A stretch of DNA of 64,000 bases from Gnetum montanum (Eukaryota > Streptophyta > Gnetopsida > Gnetales > Gnetaceae), in NCBI GenBank assembly GCA_015680685.1, contig MNCI01009650.1:177514-241513 (forward strand). The letters run 5' to 3'. Shown here in pieces: positions 21,910 through 32,689 of this stretch. The translations under genes and the position numbers were made by a program. Positions within the stretch are counted from its first letter, which is position 1. Every line of letters begins with the position of its first letter. Below the pieces are notes generated by a model. It made no database searches. It saw nothing but the letters and a program-made list of their open reading frames with translations, and was not told the DNA's origin.

Positions 21910-22735
21910 TGAAACAAATGCTCAAGAAAAAGAACACAACCTTGAGCTTGTATGACTTGGTCATAACCTCATTTTCTCACCACCAAGCATTGGCCTAGAT
22001 GTTGGCCTCCATTTGTATTACAGAGGGAATCCCTATAGATGAGACATCCATCCATGCAGTGATGTTGCCTCCTACATCACAAGAATCAGGTTCAACATCC
22101 CTAGCATTTCACAGTGATGTAGTCAAGGTCAACCCTAAATGAGGGGAGGTCAATACAACTCCACTATCCATTAGCATATGTGTTGCATGGTGCATGATCC
22201 ACAGAGTGCATGTTGATGATAGTGCAACAACAAATGTAGTCCTGTATTCCATCATCGAAAAGCTAGGCCTGGCAAATGAAATTAGACCAACCAAAATCAC
22301 GTGTCTAAAATCCTTCAATGGATCATGCCTCACTATCAAGGGTACAATCAACTTAACCTTCATGGCAAGAGAGTAGTTCCCCACTAGTGCAGATCTCACT
22401 ATCATAGAGGAGATGCTAGACTTCAACTTGATCCTAGGTAGGCCTCAGCTAGCTCAACTACAAGCCATCTCCTCTCCCATCCACCAAGAAGTCCACCTTC
22501 CATATGAAGGTGGTCAAGTTATCATCCATAGTGATAATGTCTCCCCTATGGCTATCCATAACATAGACATGGAGCAAGTGTTAGAGGTGGAGTTTCTTGG
22601 TGGTACACTTGTGGTAACCAATGCAACACCTAAGGCTAACACACCCAAATGAGTGGTTCAAGCCAACAACCTCCTAGAGAATCCTAAGCCTTTCATGTCC
22701 CCTAATCCATGCTCAGTTAGGAAGCAACTACATGA
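21910..22735 (+). pseudogene. Tat-C aspartic protease
   Basis: The N-terminal lead NTTLSLYDL is shared with Tat-D. The catalytic segment HRVHVDDSATTNVV (about 22200-22235) keeps the Asp but has Ser where the triad Gly is expected. Then follow KLGL, CLKSFNG, FNLILGRPQLA and SSPIHQEVHLPYEGG. A TAG interrupts the frame before FPTSADL. After the domain, RKQLHD, LAKN and LST.LPLA.IG continue colinearly with the residues flanking the putative intron of Tat-D, but no intron is present here. Confidence 0.8.
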
Positions 22736-22739
22736 CTAA

Positions 22740-23190
22740 GACTTTCCCTTGGCCAAAAATGTGCTAAGCACCTGCTTACCCCTTGCCTCCATTGGCCATA
22801 TATTTTTGGTTTTTTCTTGTGTTGCATTTGTTCATGCACTTACATTTCATCCACTTACCTAGTTTACACACTACTTCACTTTGTTTATGCATTCGTTGAC
22901 TTATCTTACACATTGCATTTGAAAAACATAAAAAATACATTAAAAACATAAAATTACATAAACACATGTCCCAAAAAGGCCTTAAACTAGCCCACAATCC
23001 AAAATGACCTAAAACTATTTCTTTTTGCATTACTTTCTTATCATTTGTGCATTTTAACTCTATTTATGATAGGTGCCACTTGATGTTGTTTTTCTAGTTG
23101 ATTTTTGTAGGATCTTGTAGGCACACAGCATGACTACACATGTAGCATCGCACCTCACATAAGTAAGGTAAGAAGTCATTCACCATGAGC
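22740..23190. other. Tat-C post-protease region, no RT
   Basis: Where RT should begin, the sequence turns non-coding within about 60 bp. No RT or integrase landmark is found between here and the 3' LTR, on either strand. Confidence 0.6.
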
Positions 23191-23194
23191 AAGG

Positions 23195-23370
23195 TAAGCA
23201 AGGTCATGATGTTAAACTAGCACAACATTCACCATCCACTATGACATTAAACTAACATCCAATAGTCTACTAGGACTATAAACTAGCATATCATGGTCTA
23301 GTAGGGCCTTAAACTGGGTTCACGATCTACCAGGACTTTAAATTAGCATGTTGTTGATCTTTTAGAGAAC
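23195..23370 (+). repeat. Minisatellite of the Tat 3' region (Tat-C copy)
   Basis: About five to six units of ~30 bp. In the complement they read TAGTTTAAGGTCCTAGTAGAC and variants. Relative to the element the orientation is the same as for the arrays in Tat-D and Tat-E. Confidence 0.72.
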
Positions 23371-24362
23371 TTTCCATTAGTGTGGTATTTAGAGGACTCA
23401 CAGAATCATCATCTTGGCACTTTCACTAGCTTCTTGAGCCCTTGCAACTGGCATAACATTTGACACATCTACAACATCTTTGCATCTAGCACTTGTAGCA
23501 TCTTCAAATTTGGCATTTAACTTGCATTTCATGTTGTGTGAGTTTCTTGTCTTCTCAGAGTTGTGTTTATAGGATGAAGCCCCAGAGGTGGTCGTGTAGC
23601 AGTGCATCTCATCATAGTAGCAAGTCACCACATTGCTTCAATGTGCATGATTGGACTAGCTAAGACACTCAAGACTGCACATCCCCCTCACCCCATTTCA
23701 ATCTATGCACATCCACTCCTTCATCCCAATAGCCTCTCATCCCTTGCATACTCATGATTGCACATCCCTCTAATGCATATGCACTATGACACATATGGCA
23801 TTCTCTTCACTTCAACTATAGAACCCATGGTGGATGTAATGCAACTCATCCCATGTGGAGCCTTTGTTAGCCAGTCAAAGCCCAAGTGAATGTAATGCAA
23901 CTCATCCCTAGGAAGAAACACCTATCCTACAGATGTGATGTGTTCACATCAAAACAAAGGCCATCTACTTAATGGACAACTTGTAGCTAGCATTTAGTAG
24001 TAAGCTAAATCCAATGGAGGTTTGCCTCATAGCAAAGAAAAGAAAAAAAAGAAAAAAATGCAAAAAAGAAAGAAAGGAAAAAAGCACATCCCCAAGAAAA
24101 TTAACAATGTCAATAAGAGGTCAACATTTCAGGGGCAAGCCACTCCATGCCATGGTCACCATCAGCTATTTTGGCTTCGTATTTTACATCTTGCATCAAG
24201 ATCCACTATTTGCATTTCATTTCCACTATTTGCATTTCATCTCCATGACATTACCTATACTCCTTGTCCTTTAGCATACCCTTATTCCCTTAACACTCTT
24301 TAGTATGGTGGAATGACATCTGATCTTGTACTAATGAGTGATGTTGGTGCTGCATTTGCTAT
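23371..24362. other. Tat-C 3' non-coding region
   Basis: No supported coding sequence. A plus-strand purine tract (about 24036-24085, almost only A and G) lies 0.35 kb upstream of the 3' LTR and could act as a second polypurine tract. A duplicated ~40-bp word (GATGTAATGCAACTCATCCC) occurs near 23840 and 23895. Confidence 0.45.
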
Positions 24363-24438
24363 GGTGTTTTGCAATTCTTTGTCAATGTCTCTCAGGCCAC
24401 TCCTCCAAATGTTAACAGAGAGGAGCCATTAAAACACC
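24363..24438 (+). other. PPT and 3' LTR-edge hairpin of Tat-C
   Basis: A 76-nt imperfect inverted repeat, with outer arms GGTGTTTT and AAAACACC and an inner CTTTGTCAATG opposite the purine side. The purine tract AGAGAGGAG (24417-24425) stands just before the LTR start at 24430. It is the same structure as in the minus-strand elements, seen here on the plus strand. Confidence 0.7.
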
Positions 24439-25340
24439 ACCAATTTCGAGCATCAACATTGCAACTACAAATTTGTTTAAGTTTTGCACTATGCTTCAAA
24501 CTGTAGCCAGCGTAGCACTAAAGAAAAGTCTTTGACAACCTCCAAAAGCCTCTAGAGCTTAGCATTGGCCTTCACCTCGGCTCTAGCACTCTTTTGACTA
24601 TTGGCATTTCCTAACTATTGGCATTCCTTGACTATTGGCATTCCCCAATGGTTGGAATTCCTTGATTATTGGCATTTCCTAAATTTTGTCATTTCCAAGT
24701 TGTTGGCATTCCTTGGACATAAGCATTTTTAAGCACTTGGCATTTGGCATTTTTACATTTGGGTGCTTAGCATCTTTGGCTGAATGAGACCTAGAGCACA
24801 CCACACTAGAAGAGAGGCAACATTGCACATCATGGCCCACTATAGCCTTATTGTAGCCCTGTAGAATACTACACAGTACACTGTAGTGGCCAACCCAGCA
24901 AGCACGGTTCATCGTAGTGAGCACTAGAGTTCATAGCTCGACACCATCGAGACTATGACTATGCTTCCACTACACCTGTTGTACATTGTGTACCTTCTAA
25001 GACCCTTTTGGAGTTAACTATGATCCCATTTGGGGTGGTGTTCCATTTCTCTTTCCCTTTTGTAGCATTTTCTTACATTTTTCTTACATCTTTCCACACT
25101 TTTTCATGCATCATCACACTTTACTATGTATTATTTGCATTTGCATGTTGGCTAACCACTCCACCTCTCAATTGTACCCACTACCCCGGTTGCAACTAGC
25201 AAAGTCCCTATTCGATCAACAAGATCATTTAGGAAACTTCACCTCCATTTGTAGCAAGGCCCTCACATGAAGGCAGGGTTAATGCTATGTGTCTATTGAC
25301 CCCTCGGTGATTCCAACCACCAACATTTTTGGTCATTACA
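24430..25340 (+). mobile_element. Tat-C 3' LTR (911 bp)
   Basis: Starts TAAAACACCACCAAT (G-to-A change at the second base) and ends GGTCATTACA, followed by the TSD TCATT. It contains the TTGGCATT repeat array at 24590-24765. Confidence 0.9.
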
Positions 25341-25345
25341 TCATT

Positions 25346-25523
25346 CACCTAGTTAGTGCACACCAATGATAGGTAAATATCATTAATCAGGCATAATGGT
25401 AAAAATGAGTAATAATAATTTATCATATGGTAAGAAAAATTAATTATGCATATATAAAAAATTAATATTAATATTAATAACTATCGTCAACCATTCTGAA
25501 GCCTTAAAATACAAATTTTTACA
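25346..25523 (-). mobile_element. Tekay-1 3' LTR, outer 178 bp
   Basis: Continuation of the 3' LTR beyond Tat-C. It matches 49506-49633 with a local expansion of TTAATATTAA-type sequence and ends at 25523 in the complement of TGTAAAAATT. The internal region of Tekay-1 starts at 25524. Confidence 0.85.
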
Positions 25524-25534
25524 TTCTTTCCTAC
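25524..25534 (-). other. Polypurine tract of Tekay-1
   Basis: On the minus strand GTAGGAAAGAA directly precedes the LTR start TGTAAAAATT. It is the expected plus-strand primer site, in a purine-rich but degenerate form. Confidence 0.6.
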
Positions 25535-25544
25535 TTAAGAATCT

Positions 25545-25700
25545 TCCTTCTAGAAGATGTCAAGATGGGATGCATACATATCAGACTCAAATTTTGAAGT
25601 TGATTCTTGTGAATCATGACAACTCCACAAGACCTTCACCATCAAAATTGATTTGCTATGCATTTGATGTACCATACGATCTATAACTTTAATTGGACAT
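25545..25700 (-). pseudogene. Tekay-1 chromodomain at integrase C-terminus
   Basis: The minus strand reads PIKVIDR, then ILMVKVLWS, then ESDMYASHLDIF. This matches the chromodomain of Tekay/Del elements (P..ILDR, LVKVLW, WE.E..M...YP.LF). A chromodomain reads histone methylation and directs insertion into heterochromatin. The Trp of the WE position is not visible and a TAG ends the frame after LDIF. It places Tekay-1 among chromoviruses. Confidence 0.7.
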
Positions 25701-25719
25701 TTGAGATAGGATGCATTAA

Positions 25720-25960
25720 TCTAAAGTTGTACTTTAGATCCATCTACTTCATGGTTATCATTAGGAACATACTGTTGCAACATGGATACATTGAATACAT
25801 CATACATGCTAAAGAGTTGTGGTGGTAGACTCACATGATATGCCACCTCTTCAATATGCTGCAAAATCTGGAAGGGACCTTTGTAAAGAGGTGCTAATTT
25901 ACATTTCCACCCAAAGCACGTCAAGACCTTTAGTGGAGAGATTTGAATGAACATCTTGTC
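25720..25960 (-). pseudogene. Tekay-1 integrase C-terminal domain
   Basis: A minus frame of about 78 residues reads FIQISPLK, LAPLYKGPFQIL, AYHVSLPP and VFNVSMLQQYVPN. This matches the conserved end of chromovirus integrase (L.PRYIGPF.I, VFHVSMLRKYVPD). It leads directly into the chromodomain. Confidence 0.85.
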
Positions 25961-26830
25961 TCCTACTACAAACTTAAGAGACCTCTATATATGATTTTCA
26001 TAGCTCACTTGATGATCTTGAGCAGCCTTGAGCTACTCCCAAGTTACCTTTATTTGCTCTATGGTGTGAAGGATAATATTAGAGCTAATTTGTTATCTAT
26101 CCTCAACTGCATCCTAGCACAATGGTGTTCTACAAGGTCTACCATACAAGATCTCATATGGTGCCTCCAAACCTACTTGGTAGCTATTATTATAGGAAAA
26201 CTCTTCTAATGGTAACAAACTATCCCAAGAATCTAAAAACTATAAAGTGCATGCTCAAAGAATGTCTTCTAAAACTTAGTTAACCTGTTCAACCTATCCA
26301 TCTATTTGAGGATGATATGTTGAACTAAAGTTTAGCCTATTACCTAGGCTTATCATAAAAGCTTACCAAAATTAGTAGGTAAATTTGGTATTGTGATATA
26401 ATACAATCTTGGTAGGAATGTCATGTAGTCAAATAATCTTAGTGATAAATAATAGTGTTACATCCTCAACACAAGTTGATGTCTTTGTAGCAAGAAAATC
26501 AGCATACTTTATTAATAAGTCAAAAACCACAAGGATAGCATCCTTACCATCCTTGGTATGAGGCAATATGGTAATGAAATCCATACCGATTACCTCCCAC
26601 TTCCACTTTGGAATTGTGTGAGGGTACAAGTAGCCACCTAGTCGTTCATTCTCTAACTTAACTTGTTGATAGATTAAGCACTTTGCTATAAATTCTCCAA
26701 CCTACTTCTTCATTCCTATCCACTAGTACAACTTCTTTAGCATTTGGTACATGTTGTCACTACATAGATACATTTGAAGTCAATTGAGGTGAGCCTCCTC
26801 TAGCAAATGTTTCTGCAGGGAAATAGGTAC
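25960..26830 (-). pseudogene. Tekay-1 integrase catalytic core and zinc-binding part
   Basis: The core includes PKWKWEVIGMDFITILP (near 26600), with the first catalytic Asp kept. STYHPQIDGQVEQVN (near 26320) keeps the catalytic Glu. The second Asp (canonically in DRGPQF) is replaced by a YHNTKF-like segment. Further along are YNNSYQ and YEILYGR-like blocks. The enzyme would join element DNA to host DNA. Multiple TAG and TAA stops are present. Confidence 0.78.
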
Positions 26831-26989
26831 ACATACCTAATCCTTATCATGAAGCAATCTTGATGAATCCACTATGACTACAAAATCACTAGATCCCTTA
26901 AGTTTCATGCACCAGGGATCATGTCCCTGCTCGACACAGATATCTTCTAGCACATCAAACTAGATCACAAGGATATAGAGTTTACTAGC

Positions 26990-27360
26990 CACCTGACTTA
27001 AGGCATCTGCAACCACACTACTTTTGCCTTGCCAGTACTAGATGGTAAAGACAAAATCAACTAATAACTCTATGCATCATCACTATCATAGGTTCAACTA
27101 TGTTTGATTCATTAGATATTGGAGCCCTTTATGATCAGTCCAAATGGTCAATTTATTTCCAAAGAGATAATAACATCAAACCTTCAAGGAAAATACCATT
27201 GCTCCTAACTCAAGATCATGGGTGGGATATTATGACTCATGAGGCTTCAATTGTCTTGAGGCATATGTGATTACCTTATCCTTCTACATAAGGGTACATC
27301 TATACCCTTCTTTTAATGCATCTATACATACATCAAAGGGTTCACCTAGGATAGGTGTAA
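26990..27360 (-). pseudogene. Tekay-1 RNase H
   Basis: The minus strand reads VITYASRQLKPHE, YPTHDLELGAMVFSLK, TIWTDHKGLQYL and, further on, GKSSVVADALSQ. These are the standard RNase H blocks of Ty3/gypsy elements. Interior stops occur at TAA and TAG positions. Confidence 0.82.
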
Positions 27361-27399
27361 CCAAGATAGAAGTTGATGTCAATCTACTTTTGAGCACCT

Positions 27400-28260
27400 C
27401 AAAAGTATCTTGACAATGCGAATCCCATAGAAATCCAATGTTCTTTCACAATATCTTTGTAAGGGGTGAAGCGATGTGAGAGAAGTTCTTAACAAACCTT
27501 TGATAATAATTCGCAAAGCCAAGAATGCTACATACCTCTCTAACATCCTTAGGAATAGGCCAATCCCTAATGACTAATATCTTAGTAGGATCCATAGCTA
27601 TTTCAACCTCTAAGATGACATGACCTAAGAATTGGATCTCACAATCCCAAAATAAGCACTTTGAAGATTAAGCATAGAGTTGATTCTCTCTAAGTATTTG
27701 TAAGATGATTTTGAGATGATGCTCATGTAGGTCATTTGATGCTGAATATACCAATATGACATTAATGAAAACAATGATAAATTGGTCCAGGTATGACCTC
27801 ATGACACTATTCATTAGATGCATAAACATTGCTGAAGCATTAGTGAGTCCAAATGGTAGAACCAAGAACTCATAATGCCTATACTAGGTCTTGAAGGCTA
27901 TCTTAGGAATATCACCTTCTCTAATGTAAACTTCATAGCATCCTAACTTCAAATCTATCTTGGAAGATACTTGAGCTTCCCTCAATTGGTTAAATAAATA
28001 ATCTATGTGAGGTAAGGGATAGTTGTTCTTTACCATCACTTGATTTAGTTGTCAGTAGTCAAAGCATAACCTCATGCTTCCATAATAATTTTTAACAAAG
28101 AGGACATGAGCTCTCCAAGAAGATACACATGGATGAATCAAGCCTTTATCTAGAAGTTTTTGAAGTTGGACTTTAAGTTCTACCTATTCGACAGATGACA
28201 TCCTATGCAAACCCCTAGAGATAGGTTGGTGCTAGGTTTGAGATCAATCTCAAACTCTAC
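27400..28260 (-). pseudogene. Tekay-1 reverse transcriptase
   Basis: Starts at about 28260 with FEIDLKPSTNL, continues with [15 protein letters not shown] sequence (27865) and the catalytic region FINVILVYS, where FIDDILVYS is expected. Both Asp residues of the YxDD equivalent are lost. Its position between PR and RH is standard. Confidence 0.82.
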
Positions 28261-28499
28261 CTCTCACCTAGAGGGCAAACCTAGCAATTTTGATTGAAAG
28301 ATAGAAAATTAATAGGCTACATGGATTTGATCAATCATTAGCAATGAATAAGTCTTGTTGATAGATATTGTAAAGCAAGGATGACCTTTCTACAATAAAT
28401 GACAAAAAGATCTTGATGAAGCCAAGTCTAACTTAATATTATATGGCTTCATGAGAATAATCACTTGTACACCCTTATCTACTACTAAGGATAATGTCT

Positions 28500-28830
28500 T
28501 ATGATAATAATCTAGGCTACCTTAGAAATGCTCCAACCAATCCATCCCTAGAATGATGTTGTAGTCTTCTAAGCTCATGACATAGAGGTCATAAGGCCAA
28601 GAAACATATTGGATGATTAAAGAAATAGATTTGCAAACCTGATCTAAAATAAGCATACTACCATCCACAATACTAATAGCAAGCTCTTAGGCCAAGGGCT
28701 TACATATCAAGCCCACCCTTTTAACTATTGAATGATCAACAAAATAATGACTAGCACTAGGGTTGAAGAGAATCAAAACTTCAAGGTCTGAGATCATACC
28801 TCTTGTCTTCATCATTATGCTGGGTTGTCC
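28500..28830 (-). pseudogene. Tekay-1 aspartic protease
   Basis: The catalytic segment reads ILFNPSASHYF, so the triad Asp is Asn (canonical LFDSGASHSF). The C-terminal landmark YNIILGMDWLEHF is nearly canonical for Del/Tekay proteases. Confidence 0.8.
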
Positions 28831-28989
28831 CTCCATTAGTTGATTACTCAAAGAATAAACATGAGCCTATGTTATAGCACCACAATGGTCCCCTAGAGGT
28901 TTCCCTTCCTATTAAAATCCATCATTTTTTGAATTCTTTGAGAAATTAAAACTATTCCATTTGACCTAGCCATAGTTGTGATAGTCAGG

Positions 28990-29031
28990 GCATTCTTCCC
29001 TAATATGCCCTACTTTACTATGATTGTAACA
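28990..29031 (-). pseudogene. Tekay-1 Gag zinc knuckle
   Basis: The minus strand encodes CYNHSKVGHIREEC, a CX2CX4HX4C nucleic-acid-binding knuckle in which the second Cys is His. It lies at the end of gag, just before the protease. Confidence 0.85.
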
Positions 29032-29049
29032 AGTGATCTACCCTTGAAT

Positions 29050-29970
29050 GATCTTGTGTCTCATAAACTGCTATTGAGATTGAGTCCTTCTAGGACAAAT
29101 ATTGCAAGCTTGTTTTAGTCCATCAAATTTCCCAAAAGAGAATTGAGCCATATTCTAAGAATGATCACACTGTGCTACTTTTGTCATTTGACTATGTTCC
29201 AAATTCAATGTAGTAACTCAAGCTTCCTCATATGTTAGATGACATTGATGGAGGATACTATCCTTAATAAAATCACAAAGGGCTCAAATGAATAACTTAC
29301 CACTTGCTATGTCATCCACATTTATGTGAGGAACATACATTATTAGCTCTAAAAACTTGTAGTCATACTCACTTACTAACTTGTCATCCTAGTAGAGGCT
29401 ATGAAATTCATCTACTTTAGCCTCCACAAAATCTTTAGATGAATAGTGTTGATTGAAAACTTGAATAAAGTTAGTCTAGAGGATGTCCTGATCCTTCCAA
29501 TCATGTGTAAGCTCCTCTGCATCCCACCATTACTTGGTAGCACCTTTAAACTAAAAGGTGACCAAACATGGTTGTTATTTGGAGTGCATCCTAAATGCTT
29601 AAAGATCTTGATGACTTCCTCAATCCATTTCATAGCTACAATAGGGTCATCCTCTCATTTGAAAGTTGGTGGTCCAAGTTTATAGAACTATTCCATAAGC
29701 TCCTACTCAATGGATGCCCTGCTAACACTTCCCCTTAAAATCACCATAGATCTTGGTTTTCATGGTTTCCATCCACGTGTTGATAGAGGAATTGTTCCAT
29801 ATAGTGGTTGAAATAATCATAGCTTATCCACTCATTTTATATTTGTGTTGGAATCACATTCTCTACACTTGGTTCTATTGAAGGCTCCTCCACTTTATTA
29901 TCAATAGGTTCAGGCATTGGTGTTTGTTGACTAGGTCTAACATCTATCCTTCTACCTTAGCCACAACCTC
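29050..29970 (-). pseudogene. Tekay-1 gag capsid domain
   Basis: The minus strand carries KWIEEVIKIFKHLGC, a FSLK/FKLKG-like block and, in shifted frames, ELTHDW-like, VSEYDYKFLEL and IASGKLFI-like segments. This is the order seen in chromovirus Gag. At least two frameshifts separate the parts. Capsid protein by homology. Confidence 0.7.
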
Positions 29971-30030
29971 ACCTAGTACCTACCATTATTAAAAAAAAAC
30001 TATAAGAAATGAGAAAATTGCCAAACCTAC

Positions 30031-30042
30031 ACTTTGATACCA
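30031..30042 (-). other. PBS of Tekay-1 (initiator tRNA-Met type)
   Basis: On the minus strand TGGTATCAAAGT stands three bases from the LTR end (TTACA). This is the TGGTATCAGAGC site complementary to plant initiator tRNA-Met with two changes, as is usual for Tekay/Del. Confidence 0.85.
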
Positions 30043-30045
30043 ACT

Positions 30046-31106
30046 TGTAACACCCTACTTCCTACCCTAAGGATGAAGATCATTACATGGGGTAAAAACA
30101 AATAACAAAGATTGGTCATGGTAGAGTAATGAAATCAATTCATTCTAATGCAAAAAAGGGAAGTGTAGTTAAGCCATGATCAAGAGGAAGAAAAGATTAA
30201 ATGATCAAATAATGGGAATAAATTATATCTTTTAATATTAAGATGAATATATATACAAGTAATAAGCATCCACTAAAAGAAAAATTAAATCAAAGATATG
30301 ATAAGTTCCATAATTATCTCATATGAAACATCTTACATAAAGAAATATGATAAGTTCTCATTGTCACTACATAATTCATAATCCATACAAGTCTACTATA
30401 AAAGACCAAGCATGTGAATAAAATTAATATAATTTTACTTATGAAATAGTAATTATAATTTCAAATAGCATATAATTTCATCTTGTGTTACATACATCTC
30501 CAAGGTATTACATGCACTCCATGCTCTTCCTAGCATGAAGTATCTATACATAAAACAAAAATATCATCTACCATTGAGTGAGTAACCTTGCCATCATCTT
30601 GCAGTAAAATCAAGAACAAGTCTCATGGGGGCTAGGTAGGTTATGGAAACTTGAAAAATAATAAAAGAAAAGCATATTCAAACATACATCCACTGCAACA
30701 TCCAATATCATCCATGACAAACATGCCAAAAATCCAATGCTATATAAAACATGCTAAAAATCCAATGCTACATAAAACAAAAATATCAATTACCATTGAG
30801 TGAGTAACCTTGGCACCATCTTCCAAACCAATCAAGGATAGGTCTCATGGGGGCTAGGTAAGGCATGAAAACCTACAAAAAATTAAAACAAAGCATATCC
30901 AAACATACATCCACTACAACATCCAATATCATCCATTGCAAAAATGCCAAAAATCCAATGCTATACATCTATCAATGTAAAGAATATCCAAAAAAAAACC
31001 ATCACAAATGTTCATCAAGAATGGGATCAATCCATTTGACCATCACAACTATCCAACACCAACAACCATGTACTCCATTCATTAACCAGGCAAACAAGGA
31101 GGCTAG
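30046..31106 (-). mobile_element. Tekay-1 5' LTR, inner part
   Basis: Starts with TGTAACACCCTAC on the plus strand, the LTR end next to the PBS, and runs to the Tat-D insertion. Compared with the 3' LTR it has about 240 extra bp at 30197-30434 and a local tandem duplication at 30555-30990. The rest of this LTR is at 47316-49633. Confidence 0.88.
30555..30990. repeat. ~215 bp tandem duplication in Tekay-1 5' LTR
   Basis: Two adjacent copies share ATTGAGTGAGTAACCTTG, TCATGGGGGCTAGGTA, CATACATCCACT and GCCAAAAATCCAATGCTA. The second starts near 30776. The 3' LTR has one copy (15850-16060), so the duplication arose after this LTR separated from its partner. Confidence 0.75.
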
Positions 31107-31861
31107 TGTAACAACGGAAAACGTCAGTCGTTGGAAAATACCAAATGAAAATCCGTATACACAGTCTTAACCACGGTTCCGTGCGAGGGCCGTGCTGGAG
31201 AAAACAAATCCGCGGTGCCCTGAATAGTCTTGTCGATGAGACAGGGACTTACTCAATCAGTAAATTGATGAATATTGCGATAATATGCATATTATATAGA
31301 TGTTTCATGAAACAAATTGATTCAATGAATTGTAAAAGGAGTATAAAACGATGTAAATAAATTGAAATAACGACAACGTCAATGCGATAAGGAGGATCAG
31401 ATTGAGAAAGATGCGCAATTCCAAGATCTATGTTTTGAATCGAAAAATTGGGTATATTGTATGCAAGGTTCCAATAGCAGACTCTGCTTATCTTGTGTGA
31501 AGCATACACAAAATAACAAGAAAACTATTCAACAAGGAGTACATAATGAAGCTCAGTCTACCAAGTAAGCCAAAGATGGGATGCAAGGAAGGTCAAGCCT
31601 GGATGTCTATCGATCAACTATTTCTAATCAATAAACCTTGCCAATCATACCAAATGATCTCTCGATCTCTAATCTGCTCCTTTTGCCCTCGGTAGTCTTT
31701 GCTCAAAGCTACCAATGATCGCCAATGGAGAGAATTGTATCTTCACCCAAAAAGACTGATCGCTCCTACTGCCAATGCTCAAAAAATGTCTTCTGTTTCT
31801 GCCAAAAGGTGGAAGCTGCCAAAAAAGAGAAGAAGATCCTTTCTTTCTTCGCCAACTGGAG

Positions 31862-31870
31862 TATTTATAA
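31862..31870 (-). promoter_or_regulatory. Candidate TATA box of Tat-D LTR
   Basis: TTATAAATA on the minus strand, conserved at 46484-46492 in the other LTR. It lies about 830 bp into the LTR, downstream of the GCGTAA-rich segment, which would then be U3. Confidence 0.5.
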
Positions 31871-32029
31871 GTTCGGCATCATGTGGAGAAGGCACGGTCC
31901 TGATGACACGTGTCTCGAACTTTCAGAATACCGTTGACTTGGTAAACTTTGTGTTGAAACTGGTCATGTCGCATCATGTTTTTGGGAAAGGGGGCAAAGT
32001 ACGCTGTCAACCACTTCTACCGCCTCATG

Positions 32030-32560
32030 ATTACGCTACGATATGATGATGAGTGTATTATGCATATGGATAGCAGGTGGATGTTTGGTACTGCCTTAGT
32101 TGACTTTAGGCCGTATTACGCTCATTTACGCTGGATAGCATGGTAGAGCGTAATAGAGCATAGAGATAGTTGACTCAAGCTGTTTTATGCTCATTTCCGT
32201 TGCAAAGCGTAATATAGCGTAAAATGGTCAACTTTACAATAAGTTACGCTTGTTTACACTACGTGGCGTAATGAGCGTAAAGCGACTAATCTGCAACAAA
32301 GAAGAAATCAATCTGTTGCACTTCCTTGGACTTTGACTTTGACTTCCTTGAAGCTTGTTATGCTGCTCTACGTAATGGAGCGTAAACTCAGCCCTGAACG
32401 AAAGATTTAGCAGAATATACGACAAGTCTTAGACCTTGAACTTCATCAAATTTGTCGAAGTAAGTTACTTTCTGACATCAGGCTATGTTAAGCAAAGTTA
32501 CGTTGAGCTACACTACGCTATGTTGCGTAATGTAGAGTAAAGAGAGAAAACAAAGTAAGG
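32030..32560. promoter_or_regulatory. GCGTAA/TTACGC motif cluster in Tat-D U3
   Basis: At least ten exact GCGTAA or TTACGC hexamers in both orientations in about 530 bp, with many near misses. The other LTR keeps the cluster (about 46660-47155). Spacing is irregular, so this is not a simple tandem repeat. Its place upstream of the TATA box suggests binding sites for a transcription factor. Confidence 0.5.
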
Positions 32561-32689
32561 TTGAAATTTGCAAGAAACTTGGAGACTTGATGCTACATGC
32601 CTCTTTTCCTTGTTCTATCTTCTGGACCTCTGTCACAAACTTTCGCCTGAATCGTGAATCTTTGCCTTAAGTAAATCCACAATTTCCAT

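Larger units (their letters stand above)
18393..25340 (+). mobile_element. Tat-C: gag-protease element nested in Tekay-1 3' LTR
   Basis: Complete plus-strand element of 6948 bp with two ~0.9 kb LTRs and a perfect 5-bp TSD, TCATT (18388-18392 and 25341-25345). Removing it restores the Tekay-1 LTR sequence seen uninterrupted near 49500. The PBS is at 19301 and the PPT hairpin at 24363-24438. Gag and protease relics resemble those of Tat-D, but no RT, RNase H or integrase is present. It looks like a non-autonomous derivative that relied on enzymes from a Tat-D-like partner. Confidence 0.92.

Noticed and set aside
24036-24085. Purine run as the main polypurine tract of Tat-C
   Set aside because: The tract directly adjoining the LTR at 24417-24425 is in the conserved hairpin. 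The upstream run could at most be a second site.
31699-32046. 115-codon plus frame, with a similar 145-codon frame at 46321-46758
   Set aside because: The two are the same position in the two Tat-D LTRs. Conservation reflects LTR duplication, and the element reads on the minus strand. No known motif.
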